From: Rossellomorea aquimaris TF-12
GTDB taxonomy: Bacteria; Bacillota; Bacilli; Bacillales; Bacillaceae_B
Reading direction: 5' to 3'
Length of the DNA stretch: 64,000 bases
Assembly: GCF_001648555.1 (NCBI RefSeq)
Contig: NZ_LQXM01000024.1
Coordinates: 1-64,000 of the forward strand
The translations under genes were made by a program, and so were the position numbers. The notes under the pieces were generated by a model. It saw only the letters and a program-made list of their open reading frames with translations, was not told the origin of the DNA and did no database searches. Shown here in pieces: positions 26,750 to 34,639 of the stretch (its first letter is position 1; every line of letters starts with the position of its first letter).

Positions 26750-27010
26750 TTATCGACTTCTTACAAGCATATTGACAGCTTCCTGGATAGCATCTTCTGC
26801 TTTCCCGCCTTCTTCTTCTGATTCACGGATACATGCTTCTAAGTTTTTGGCTACTATTAAACCGATTGTTCGGTCAACCGCTGTACGAACAGCAGATAAC
26901 TGTGTAACAACATCTTTACAATGTTTATCTTCTTCCATCATTTTTAATACTCCACGAACTTGTCCTTCAAGTCGTTTCATACGATTCGTTACTTCTTTAT
27001 TATATTCCAT
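26750..27010 (-). CDS. cstR: CsoR/RcnR-family repressor, CstR (persulfide-sensing) type
   Basis: An 86-aa three-helix repressor. From the chosen start, Cys31 (DKHCKDVV) and Cys60 (NLEACI) are the only cysteines, matching the two redox cysteines of CstR. The CsoR copper-ligand His is replaced by Asn56, which argues for persulfide rather than copper sensing. The ATG at 27010 follows GAGGTGTCC; an upstream ATG would add a cysteine-containing hexapeptide not seen in the family. No sulfurtransferase or transporter gene adjoins it, unlike most cstR loci, so the target genes must lie elsewhere. Confidence 0.85.
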   Translation of the reverse strand: MEYNKEVTNRMKRLEGQVRGVLKMMEEDKHCKDVVTQLSAVRTAVDRTIGLIVAKNLEACIRESEEEGGKAEDAIQEAVNMLVRSR

Positions 27011-27161
27011 TTTTGGACACCTCATCACGAATTATTCCTATTTTTATAGTATTAAAATTAATGATAATTTGCAACGGTGGGCACTTTGATTCCTCAATAA
27101 AATTCAGTACAATAGTCATATTAACCTTTTTAGTATACAAATATGAATAAAGAGGGATCAC

Positions 27162-28079
27162 ATGTTTAGTTCATTACAATTGAAATACCCTGAAGCCATT
27201 ATACAAAAACATTATCCAACAGCTCTATCGACGTCTAAAATTTGGTTTGCAAACAACGACGAAGATGAATATATAGGAATTGAACGAGATGACCTCACGA
27301 GGGAAGAAAGACAGTTATTACAGTGCTTATTTAAAGAAATTACTACTTTAACAGGCTTACTAAGTGATTCACCTATCTCAAATGAATGGTTCAGTTATCT
27401 ATTTGAGAATGGTCCCGCCCCTTCAGTAGATGGAACTGAATATCGAATTATTCAGGTTAAAATAAGAGAAGAGTTGGATTTTCAATCTTTAAAAGAAGCC
27501 TTCCAACACCTATTACCGCTACATGCCATCCTAATTTTCCAAAATGAACAAAGTGGATTGATCATCGAAGAGAAAGGAGATTGGAACCTGGATGAGGAAC
27601 AACTCCACTCTATTTCTCATGTCATAGAGTCTGATTTCTTTTCTAGTCTCTCTTTTTTTATTGGACAATTTCATTCTTTACAGTCTCATCTCCCTTCTTC
27701 CTTTCAATACGAGAGAGAGATGTTTGCTTTTTCAGCTACTATTCATTATGCATTTATCCAATCAGCTGTGACGGTATTACCTTTTTTTGCCCTGCATCAC
27801 TTACCTCACCAATGGAAGAATCACATTTTCTCTAAGATTGCCGAGGTTTTTGAAGATGATCATGACTTAATCACGACGGTGAAAGCCTTTCTTGAAAATC
27901 AATCAAATATTAGTCAGACGGCTAAAAGATTGTTTATGCACCGAAACAGCGTTCAATATCGAATTGATAAATTCATTGAAAAAACTAATATTGATATTAG
28001 AACGTTTCAAGGTGCTATTTTAGCTTATTTAGCTTGTCTTCACTTTCAATCTGACAACCTGCCTAAAAAGGATTCATAA
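27162..28079 (+). CDS. PucR/CdaR-family transcriptional regulator
   Basis: A 305-aa protein with a C-terminal HTH_30 (PucR) domain: TTVKAFLENQSNISQTAKRL, MHRNSVQYRIDKF, then IDIRTFQGAILAYLACL. The N-terminal two thirds do not resemble a known sensor domain. AAAGAGGG precedes the ATG. It lies 92 bp upstream of the multi-sugar ABC ATPase on the same strand, a linkage suggesting control of carbon uptake (inference). A weak inverted repeat (CAACCTGC...GCAGGTTG) spans its stop codon. Confidence 0.8.
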   Translation: MFSSLQLKYPEAIIQKHYPTALSTSKIWFANNDEDEYIGIERDDLTREERQLLQCLFKEITTLTGLLSDSPISNEWFSYLFENGPAPSVDGTEYRIIQVKIREELDFQSLKEAFQHLLPLHAILIFQNEQSGLIIEEKGDWNLDEEQLHSISHVIESDFFSSLSFFIGQFHSLQSHLPSSFQYEREMFAFSATIHYAFIQSAVTVLPFFALHHLPHQWKNHIFSKIAEVFEDDHDLITTVKAFLENQSNISQTAKRLFMHRNSVQYRIDKFIEKTNIDIRTFQGAILAYLACLHFQSDNLPKKDS

Positions 28080-28139
28080 TCTTTGTGCAGGTTGACCATT
28101 TTGTTTTGAATCCCCTTTCATTAGAATAAACGTATAAAT

Positions 28140-28153
28140 TGAAAACGATTGCA
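28140..28153 (+). promoter_or_regulatory. Candidate cre site (CcpA) in the leader of msmX
   Basis: TGAAAACGATTGCA fits the relaxed catabolite-responsive element TGNAARCGNWWNCA at every position. It lies about 20 bp upstream of the start codon, where bound CcpA would block transcription. Confidence 0.55.
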
Positions 28154-28171
28154 TGAGGGGAGATTTTTAAA

Positions 28172-29269
28172 ATGGCTGAATTAAAATTAGAAAATATTTA
28201 TAAAATTTATGATAATAAGGTAACAGCAGTTAATGACTTTAACCTTCACATTAACGATAAAGAATTCATCGTATTTGTTGGACCATCAGGTTGCGGTAAA
28301 TCAACAACTCTACGTATGATTGCCGGACTCGAAGAAATTTCAAAAGGAGATTTCTCTATTGATGGTAAACGAGTAAATGAAGTTGCTCCTAAGGACCGCG
28401 ACATTGCCATGGTTTTCCAAAACTATGCCCTTTATCCACATATGAGCGTATATGACAATATGGCATTTGGTCTTAAACTACGTAAATTTGACAAAAAAGA
28501 AATTGATCGTCGTGTTCAAGAAGCAGCAAAAATTCTTGGCCTTGAAGCGTTGTTAGAGCGTAAGCCTAAAGCACTTTCTGGTGGTCAACGTCAGCGTGTT
28601 GCATTAGGACGTGCTATCGTTCGTGATGCAAAAGTATTCTTAATGGATGAACCTTTATCCAACCTGGACGCTAAGCTTCGTGTACAAATGCGTGCCGAGA
28701 TTGCTAAACTTCATCAGCGTCTTCAAACTACGACTATTTATGTAACTCATGATCAAACAGAAGCAATGACGATGGCCACAAGAATTGTTGTTATGAAGGA
28801 CGGGGTTATCCAACAAGTTGGTTCTCCTAAAGAAGTTTATGATAAGCCGGAAAACATTTTCGTTGGCGGTTTCATTGGTTCACCTGCAATGAACTTCTTC
28901 CAAGGTAGTCTTGAAGAAGGAACATTTGTGATTGGTGACAGTAAAGTGTCTGTTCCAGAAGGGAAAATGAAAGTTCTTCGTGAGCAAGGATATGTTGGAA
29001 AAAACATTGTGTTAGGTGTTCGTCCAGAAGACATTCATGATGAGCCTCTATTCTTAGACACAGCACAAGGTGCAAAAATTGTTGCAAAGATTGAAGTATC
29101 TGAATTAACTGGTGCTGAAACGATGCTTTATTCCCAATTAGAAGGACAAGAATTTGTCGCTCGAGTAGATTCACGTACGGATATTGTCGCAGGTCAAACA
29201 ATCGATCTTGCCTTTGATATGAACAAAGCTCATTTCTTCGATACTGAGACTGAATTTAGAATTCGATAA
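28172..29269 (+). CDS. msmX: Multi-sugar ABC importer ATP-binding protein (MsmX/UgpC)
   Basis: A 365-aa ATPase shared by several CUT1 sugar importers (maltodextrins, arabino-oligosaccharides and others in B. subtilis). Walker A GPSGCGKST (about residue 37), Q-loop, signature LSGGQRQRVALGRA, Walker B VFLMDEPLSNLD and the switch region THDQTEA are intact. The C-terminal TOBE/regulatory domain (VLGVRPEDIHDE) is complete. Length matches MsmX (365 aa). No permease or binding protein is adjacent, consistent with a shared ATPase. A cre-like site precedes it and a strong terminator follows. Confidence 0.93.
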   Translation: MAELKLENIYKIYDNKVTAVNDFNLHINDKEFIVFVGPSGCGKSTTLRMIAGLEEISKGDFSIDGKRVNEVAPKDRDIAMVFQNYALYPHMSVYDNMAFGLKLRKFDKKEIDRRVQEAAKILGLEALLERKPKALSGGQRQRVALGRAIVRDAKVFLMDEPLSNLDAKLRVQMRAEIAKLHQRLQTTTIYVTHDQTEAMTMATRIVVMKDGVIQQVGSPKEVYDKPENIFVGGFIGSPAMNFFQGSLEEGTFVIGDSKVSVPEGKMKVLREQGYVGKNIVLGVRPEDIHDEPLFLDTAQGAKIVAKIEVSELTGAETMLYSQLEGQEFVARVDSRTDIVAGQTIDLAFDMNKAHFFDTETEFRIR

Positions 29270-29283
29270 TTCTTAATAAAAAA

Positions 29284-29317
29284 CGCCTTGCGATTCATCG
29301 TCGCAAGGCATTTTTTA
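29284..29317 (+). terminator. Terminator of msmX
   Basis: A perfect GCCTTGCGA/TCGCAAGGC stem with a 7-base loop and T6. Confidence 0.9.
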
Positions 29318-29384
29318 TATACTTTTTTGATTTATAGCATGTGTATTGAGATTGGCTGTGTCAATTAATATTTATGGTACACAG

Positions 29385-29615
29385 CAGAGAATCACAACGG
29401 CTCTCTTTTAAAAGTTGCAGCCCCGACAAGCATAAGTGAATAAGTCTAAGAAGGTGCTCTTTGCCTTCTTTAACAATTTAACTTATGACCAATTGAGACC
29501 TGGGCAAAGCCGAGGAGGCTCACCGCACGCCTCACAGAAAGCGAGCATCCTCTCGCTGCAATCCATTACTACTTTCACCTCTTAAATAGCAACAATCTTT
29601 AAGAAAAGAACCTTT
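29385..29615 (-). repeat. Mosaic GC-rich intergenic repeat (long copy)
   Basis: This fills the 320-bp gap between msmX and the next gene. On the minus strand it reads TTGTTGCTATTTAAGAGGTG, GGATTGCAGCGAGAGGATGC, TCGCTTTCTGTGAGGCGTGC, then GAGCCTCCTCGGC and finally CTTATGCTTGTCGGGGC. GAGGAGGCTC and GCGAGCATCC modules of this kind are common between genes in Bacillaceae. No ORF with a ribosome site is present. Confidence 0.75.
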
Positions 29616-29642
29616 TTTTAAGTAGAGGCAATCCCTCTCCAA

Positions 29643-29894
29643 TTAAAACTCAGTTAGTTCAATATTTTTACCTTCTTCTTCACCACAACGTAAGCATGTA
29701 AAGAGATGAAGGCATGTATCTGAACAGCTACTATTTGGAATACCATCTGCTAATTGTACATGCTGGATATCCATATAGGCACTGTACTCATCATAAAAGT
29801 CATAAAACCTACCTTGATCGAGGGTTGAATCCCCACATTTTGTGCATAGTCCTTTATATTCAACAATTCCATTACATAATGCGCAAGCTTTCAT
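29643..29894 (-). CDS. Small Cys-rich, zinc-ribbon-like protein (83 aa)
   Basis: 83 aa with an N-terminal CALC...CTKC pair (residues 4-7 and 17-20) and a C-terminal group of cysteines ending CLRC. The first two pairs fit one zinc ribbon. The middle is acidic and aromatic (GRFYDFYDEYSAYMD). GGTGA seven bases before the ATG serves as ribosome site. I do not recognise a named family, but short proteins of this kind are annotated as hypothetical in Bacillus. Confidence 0.65.
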   Translation of the reverse strand: MKACALCNGIVEYKGLCTKCGDSTLDQGRFYDFYDEYSAYMDIQHVQLADGIPNSSCSDTCLHLFTCLRCGEEEGKNIELTEF

Positions 29895-30013
29895 GCTGTG
29901 TCACCATACTTTCAATCAAATTCATTATATAGTGTTATCCTTTTTAGAATCCTTGGGTTTTATGTAGAAATTTTAGAGGCATTTATTAGGAATAAATTCC
30001 CTGTGAGTGGTTT

Positions 30014-30042
30014 GAATATATTTCTCGCGAAAAACCATAATA
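30014..30042 (+). promoter_or_regulatory. Sigma-G-type promoter of the SASP gene
   Basis: GAATA (-35, 30014-30018) and CATAATA (-10, 30036-30042) are separated by 17 bp, matching the forespore sigma-G consensus. The predicted transcript begins near 30050, about 135 bases before the SASP start codon. Confidence 0.7.
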
Positions 30043-30049
30043 CCTAGTA

Positions 30050-30180
30050 ACAAGGCAACAACTAGCCTTGCTAAGAAACTGATTGATGGGTTATACCATA
30101 TTAGTTGGTCGCTAATGGACTGCGTGCTGGTGCAACTCCAGCTAACCCAACCAAAAAACTTTATACATTTTAAGGAGATG
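30050..30180 (+). promoter_or_regulatory. Long structured 5' leader of the SASP gene
   Basis: Between the sigma-G-like promoter and the start codon the RNA could form AAGGC...GCCTT (around 30050-30080) and a nested element near 30110-30160 with outer GTTGG...CCAAC and inner GCTGG...CCAGC hairpins. There is no ORF of note within it. Confidence 0.4.
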
Positions 30181-30187
30181 ACAGATT

Positions 30188-30406
30188 ATGCAACAGCAAC
30201 AATCTCGCAGCAATTCATCTAACCAACTAGTAGCTCCAGGAGCTCAACAAGCAATTGATCAAATGAAATATGAAATCGCTTCTGAATTTGGCGTACAATT
30301 AGGGCCAGATGCAACAGCTCGTGCTAACGGTTCAGTAGGTGGAGAAATCACGAAACGCTTAGTACAGATGGCTGAACAACAAATCGGTGGCGGCTACCAA
30401 CAATAA
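30188..30406 (+). CDS. Alpha/beta-type small acid-soluble spore protein
   Basis: 72 aa. It contains both conserved segments of alpha/beta SASPs: the germination-protease site region [13 protein letters not shown] and the C-terminal [21 protein letters not shown]. These proteins coat and protect spore DNA and are degraded at germination. A Gln/Ser/Asn-rich N-terminus and Gly/Gln tail are typical. AAGGAGATG precedes the ATG. A sigma-G-type promoter lies upstream, and a terminator follows 22 bp after the stop. Confidence 0.95.
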   Translation: MQQQQSRSNSSNQLVAPGAQQAIDQMKYEIASEFGVQLGPDATARANGSVGGEITKRLVQMAEQQIGGGYQQ

Positions 30407-30428
30407 TGCACAATTAAATATGAATGGA

Positions 30429-30461
30429 TAAAGCCCTCAACCTTAGGTTGGGGGCTTTTAT
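30429..30461. terminator. Bidirectional terminator between SASP gene and fumarase
   Basis: An AAAGCCCxCAACCT/AGGTTGxGGGCTTT stem with minimal loop and T-rich flanks, between convergent genes. Confidence 0.85.
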
Positions 30462-30471
30462 ACTTTGTCTA

Positions 30472-31857
30472 TTAACGGTTATGAACCATCTGCGCTGGAT
30501 CAATCCATTCATCATACTGTTCTGCAGTTAAATAACCAGATTTGACTGCTGCCTCTTTAAGAGTAAGTCCTTCTTTGTGAGCAAGCTTAGCAATCTCTGC
30601 AGCTTTTTCATAACCTATATGAGGATTAAGAGCTGTAACTAACATAAGGGAGCCTTGGACAAATCCTTCAATAACCTCTACATTGGCTTCTAATCCTTTT
30701 ACACATTTGTCATTGAAGGATTTAATACCATCTGAAAGTAAACGAACCGATTGCAGCATGTTAAAGATGATGACAGGCTTAAAGACGTTTAATTCGAAGT
30801 TTCCTTGACTCGCAGCAAAACCAATTGCAGAATCATTTCCGAATACTTGTGTGACCACCATGGTAATCGCTTCACTTTGAGTTGGGTTTACCTTCCCTGG
30901 CATAATGGAGCTCCCTGGCTCATTGGCAGGGATTGTAATTTCTCCGATACCGCTTCGAGGGCCGCTTGCCAACCAACGAACATCATTGGCTACCTTCATT
31001 ACATCCGCTGCTAATGCCTTTATGGCACCGTGAACATAGATGGTTTCATCGTGTGAAGTAAGGGCATGAAACTTATTATCGGACGAAACAAATTCAATAC
31101 CCAGCTGATTCGACAATTGCTCTGCTACTTTATCACCGAATGTAGGGTCAGCATTAATCCCAGTACCTACAGCTGTTCCTCCTATGGCTAAATTCCTTAA
31201 GCGAGGCAGGCTCTCATGAATCATGGAATGAGACTTTTCCATCATTGCTCTCCAACCGCTTATTTCTTGTCCCAGGGTTAGTGGTGTGGCATCCTGTAAA
31301 TGAGTTCGTCCAATCTTGATAATATCTTGAAACTGCTTCTCTTTCTCCATTAGAGTTTTAGAAAACTCCTCAATGACAGGAAGAAGTTTTGATTGAATTT
31401 CTTTATAAGCAGCAATATGCATGGCCGTTGGGAAGGTGTCATTTGAGCTTTGTGACATATTTACATCATCGTTTGGATGAACCCTATCTTCCATATTCTT
31501 TTCTTTTAAAAGTTCATTAGCACGATAAGCCACTACTTCATTCACATTCATATTGGATTGAGTTCCGCTACCAGTTTGCCATACAACTAATGGAAAGTGT
31601 TCGTTCCATTTTCCTTCTAGAATTTCGTCACATGCCTGACTGATCGCTTCCATTTTAACCTGTGAAAGCTTTCCAAGAGAATGATTGACAGTTGCAGCCG
31701 CTTTTTTCAATTGAGCAAAGGCATATGTAACCTCGATGGGCATTTTTTCTGTACCAATTTGAAAGTTTTCCTTACTTCTTTGAGTTTGGGCTCCCCAATA
31801 TTTTTCCTTAGGTACTTTCATTTCCCCAATTGTGTCTCGCTCTATTCGATAATCCAT
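30472..31857 (-). CDS. fumC: Class II fumarate hydratase
   Basis: 461 aa. It catalyses fumarate + water to L-malate in the TCA cycle (citG in B. subtilis). The superfamily signature [11 protein letters not shown] is present, along with the substrate-site segments [20 protein letters not shown] and [10 protein letters not shown]. Length equals family standard (460-465 aa). GGGAGGAAGAAAC precedes the ATG. It appears monocistronic. Confidence 0.96.
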   Translation of the reverse strand: MDYRIERDTIGEMKVPKEKYWGAQTQRSKENFQIGTEKMPIEVTYAFAQLKKAAATVNHSLGKLSQVKMEAISQACDEILEGKWNEHFPLVVWQTGSGTQSNMNVNEVVAYRANELLKEKNMEDRVHPNDDVNMSQSSNDTFPTAMHIAAYKEIQSKLLPVIEEFSKTLMEKEKQFQDIIKIGRTHLQDATPLTLGQEISGWRAMMEKSHSMIHESLPRLRNLAIGGTAVGTGINADPTFGDKVAEQLSNQLGIEFVSSDNKFHALTSHDETIYVHGAIKALAADVMKVANDVRWLASGPRSGIGEITIPANEPGSSIMPGKVNPTQSEAITMVVTQVFGNDSAIGFAASQGNFELNVFKPVIIFNMLQSVRLLSDGIKSFNDKCVKGLEANVEVIEGFVQGSLMLVTALNPHIGYEKAAEIAKLAHKEGLTLKEAAVKSGYLTAEQYDEWIDPAQMVHNR

Positions 31858-31925
31858 GTTTCTTCCTCCCTTAAACTAGTTATTCCTATTACCATATTTC
31901 CACTAATTCAAAAGAACTAACCACT

Positions 31926-32711
31926 TTATGAGAAGTTTATCTCTTTCCAAGTCGGTTCACTCCACATACCAGCCTTACTTCCATTCACACTATATACAGC
32001 TCCTGAAGATATAGAGGACTTGTTTTCTAAAAGCTTTTTAACGAAAAGGGCTACCTCTTCAGAGCTTCCTATTTCCCAATAGGATTCAAGCTTTCTTCCT
32101 TCCTCTATTGCCTTTTCCTTAGCTTTTTCCACATGAGGAGAGGTCATATCAGTTAAAGCAGCAGGAGAAAGGGCAATGACAGGAATACCTTCTCTCTTCA
32201 GCTCCAGGGCTAAGGTTTTTGTCATCCCTATGATTCCTGCTTTTGCGGCACTATAATTTAATTGGCCCATTGTTCCTGTAAGTCCTGCTCTTGACGTCAT
32301 ATTTAAAATGACACCACCTCCCCCTTCCTTTTTCCGATGCAGAATAAAAGGCTTCACACTTGAAAAAGTTCCTTTCAAGTGGGTTTGAATCACTGAATCC
32401 CAGTCCTCTTCAGTCATGCGATGGGACATTCGATCCCGATTGTTCCCTGCATTATTAATGAGAATTGATGCGTGTCCAAAATGATGAAGGGCTGCTTCTA
32501 CTAAAGCTTCACCAGTTTGCATATCTTCCACGTTTCCTGTGACTCCAACAGCCGATCCACCAGCAGCTATTATCTCATTTACAACAGCTTCTACTGATTC
32601 TTGTCTCGTTCCATTTATAATGATTTTTGCTCCTGCAGCTGCAAGTGTAATAGCCAAACTTCTTCCAATTCCTCTTGTCGAGCCTGTTATGATAATGGCA
32701 TCATTTTTCAT
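31926..32711 (-). CDS. Short-chain dehydrogenase/reductase (FabG-like)
   Basis: 261 aa. Cofactor motif TGSTRGIGRS near the N-terminus, NNAG (INNAGNNRD), catalytic Ser around NMTSRAGLTG and YSAAKAG as the YxxxK motif. It is the last gene of a five-gene acyl-CoA operon; a role as beta-ketoacyl-CoA or 3-hydroxyacyl-CoA oxidoreductase is inferred from context. Its start overlaps the upstream hydratase gene by 11 bp. AAAGGGG precedes the ATG. Confidence 0.85.
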   Translation of the reverse strand: MKNDAIIITGSTRGIGRSLAITLAAAGAKIIINGTRQESVEAVVNEIIAAGGSAVGVTGNVEDMQTGEALVEAALHHFGHASILINNAGNNRDRMSHRMTEEDWDSVIQTHLKGTFSSVKPFILHRKKEGGGGVILNMTSRAGLTGTMGQLNYSAAKAGIIGMTKTLALELKREGIPVIALSPAALTDMTSPHVEKAKEKAIEEGRKLESYWEIGSSEEVALFVKKLLENKSSISSGAVYSVNGSKAGMWSEPTWKEINFS

Positions 32712-33093
32712 GAATATTCCCCTTTACTAACAAGATCCTTCCCTTTAACAATATGTCGTCCTCTGCTTTCTTTACTTTTACAATTAAAGAAACACGAGAA
32801 TTAGAAAGTAGTACCTCTTTATCAAAGGTTATTTCAATTTCTTCCCCTATATAAACTGGCTTTAAGAAGCGACAATGGTACTCTTGTAGAATAAAGCCTT
32901 GTACAAGATAGGGGGTAATGATATTTGTTACGATTCCCATCGGCAGCATGCCGTGAACAATTTTTTTCTTAAAACCTGCTTTTTTAGCGGCATTATCGTC
33001 AAAGTGAATGGAGTTCCAATCCTCTGACACATGACCGTATTCTTTTACTTGCTCCTCAGTTACTATGGTGCGTGTACTCATAACAGTAATCAT
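32701..33093 (-). CDS. MaoC-like (R)-specific acyl-CoA hydratase, catalytic subunit
   Basis: 130 aa hotdog fold. The hydratase-2 motif reads EDWNSIHFDDNAAKKAGFKK then IVHGMLPMG, keeping the catalytic Asp-like and His positions (DxNxIHxD...GF...HGM). It would hydrate or dehydrate (R)-3-hydroxyacyl-CoA. The gene starts with an ATGA overlap on the stop of the preceding hotdog gene; an ATG four codons later is an alternative. The two hotdog proteins probably form a heteromer. Confidence 0.82.
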   Translation of the reverse strand: MITVMSTRTIVTEEQVKEYGHVSEDWNSIHFDDNAAKKAGFKKKIVHGMLPMGIVTNIITPYLVQGFILQEYHCRFLKPVYIGEEIEITFDKEVLLSNSRVSLIVKVKKAEDDILLKGRILLVKGNIHEK

Positions 33094-33497
33094 CCTTCCT
33101 TTGTAGCAATCACTGTTGTGCTTCGAGCAATTTTCTTTACCTGATCAAATATGGAAAGTTCATGCTCAAGGAAAGTCATAGTTGTTTTTCGAATAACCCT
33201 ATTTAGTTGAATGGAAACCGAATAACTTGTATCAATGTATAATGGCTTCTCATATTGAAAATGCTGCTCTGCGTGAATGAGAGGATTTATCTGTTTCAAC
33301 CATGGTATATGTACCTTCTTCCAAAAAAGGACGGGGTAGGTAGGTGCCAAAAGAACGGTTGGATGTGAAAATGATTTTGCACATTCTTCATCATAGAAAA
33401 GGGGAGAATCAAGGCGCAAAGCCTCTGCGAACTGAATTGCTTCATGTTTTGAAATAATCACTTCTACTTTCTCTGTTTTGAGCCCTTCCTCAAACAT
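33090..33497 (-). CDS. MaoC N-terminal-type hotdog protein (hydratase partner subunit)
   Basis: 135 aa. It resembles the MaoC_dehydrat_N / FAS1-type domain: ISKHEAIQFAEALRLDSPLFYDEECAKS and then HPTVLLAPTYPVLFW. It lacks the catalytic DxNxIH and HGM motifs found in its neighbour, as expected for the non-catalytic half of a split hydratase. GGAGGAG precedes the ATG, and it lies 3 bp after the thiolase stop codon. Confidence 0.78.
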   Translation of the reverse strand: MFEEGLKTEKVEVIISKHEAIQFAEALRLDSPLFYDEECAKSFSHPTVLLAPTYPVLFWKKVHIPWLKQINPLIHAEQHFQYEKPLYIDTSYSVSIQLNRVIRKTTMTFLEHELSIFDQVKKIARSTTVIATKEG

Positions 33498-33499
33498 TT

Positions 33500-34639
33500 C
33501 TACTCCTCCTTTTCAAATAAAGCTGCTAATCCTATTCCTCCACCAATTCCAAGAGTGGTCAGTCCTCTATTTCCATTTCCCAATTTCATTTCATGGAACA
33601 ATCGTGTAACCAGGATTGCTCCTGATGCGCCATAAGGATGCCCAAGAGCAATGGCTCCTCCCCCTTTGTTGACTATTTCTTCATTGATTTTTAATTCTCT
33701 TAGGGAGGCAAGAACTTGACTGGCAAAAGCTTCATTAAATTCTACGATATCAATATTAGAAGATGAAATCTTGTTTCTTTCATATAATTTTTTTACCGCT
33801 GGAATTGGGCCGATGCCAAGGAGATTTGGGTCTACTCCAGCTGCTACACTATCAACAAATTTCATCACAGGCGTTAACCCCAACTCCTCACATTTCTCCC
33901 TCGATAACACAAGGACGACTGCTGCTCCATCATTAATGGGGCATGCATTACCAGCTGTTACGGTTCCATCCTTTTTAAAAACAGGCTTAAGGGTAGAAAG
34001 CTTCTCAAGTGATGTATTGCTTCGTGGACACTCATCCATTGTCACCTTGTTCAGATGGACAATTTCATTGAAAAAGCGATTTTCTGATTGGGATTTTATC
34101 GCCTTTTCATGGCTGCTAAGGGCATATGCATCTTGATCTTCACGAGAAATCCCATAGGCTTCCGCTACATTTTCAGCGGCTATTCCCATATCAGGGTCCC
34201 CAATTGCATCAGGTGAAAATCTTGCTCGTGTAAATACCTTAGGAATACTTAAAGGGGTTTCTGGTTTAATCATTTTCCAAGGAGCAAGGCTTGTACTTTC
34301 AACACCACCTGCAATGTACATGTTACCTGCTCCTGCTTGAATGAATCTGCAAGCGGTAATGATGGCTTCTAATCCTGATCCGCATTGGCGATCAACTGTT
34401 ACTCCTGGAACACTCACAGGCAAACCTGCTGTCAAAGCAGAAAGTCGGCCAAGGTTGCCACCTGGCCCTACGGTATTCCCTAAAATAACATCATTAATAT
34501 CGTATGGATTCACTTTTGTTTCTTTCATCATATCCTTAATTAAGGTAGAGACTAGTTCCTCTGGATGAACATCTTTTAATGAACCGCCGTATTTCCCAAT
34601 GGGAGTTCTTTTCGCCCAAACAATCACTGCTTCACTCAT
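33500..34639 (-). CDS. yhfS: Thiolase-family acyl-CoA acetyltransferase (C-terminal Cys missing)
   Basis: 379 aa from the chosen ATG. The acylated cysteine is present (VDRQCGSGLEAI, Cys86), as are the active-site loops NEAFA (VEFNEAFAS) and GGAIALGHPYGASGA. The second catalytic cysteine, normally in a CxGGG motif near the C-terminus, is Gly364 here (TLGIGGGIGLA). The protein should therefore acylate but may not carry out normal Claisen condensation. The ATG at 34639 follows AAAGGATGAAAAGA. Position matches yhfS of B. subtilis. Confidence 0.85.
   Translation of the reverse strand: MSEAVIVWAKRTPIGKYGGSLKDVHPEELVSTLIKDMMKETKVNPYDINDVILGNTVGPGGNLGRLSALTAGLPVSVPGVTVDRQCGSGLEAIITACRFIQAGAGNMYIAGGVESTSLAPWKMIKPETPLSIPKVFTRARFSPDAIGDPDMGIAAENVAEAYGISREDQDAYALSSHEKAIKSQSENRFFNEIVHLNKVTMDECPRSNTSLEKLSTLKPVFKKDGTVTAGNACPINDGAAVVLVLSREKCEELGLTPVMKFVDSVAAGVDPNLLGIGPIPAVKKLYERNKISSSNIDIVEFNEAFASQVLASLRELKINEEIVNKGGGAIALGHPYGASGAILVTRLFHEMKLGNGNRGLTTLGIGGGIGLAALFEKEE

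Noticed and set aside
28055..28094. Terminator after the PucR-type gene
   Set aside because: The 8-bp stem has a 24-base loop and no continuous T-tract; it could not be called with confidence.
30110..30165. tRNA-like fold in the SASP leader
   Set aside because: The nested stems (GTTGG/CCAAC and GCTGG/CCAGC) do not make a cloverleaf with T-loop consensus or an acceptor stem.
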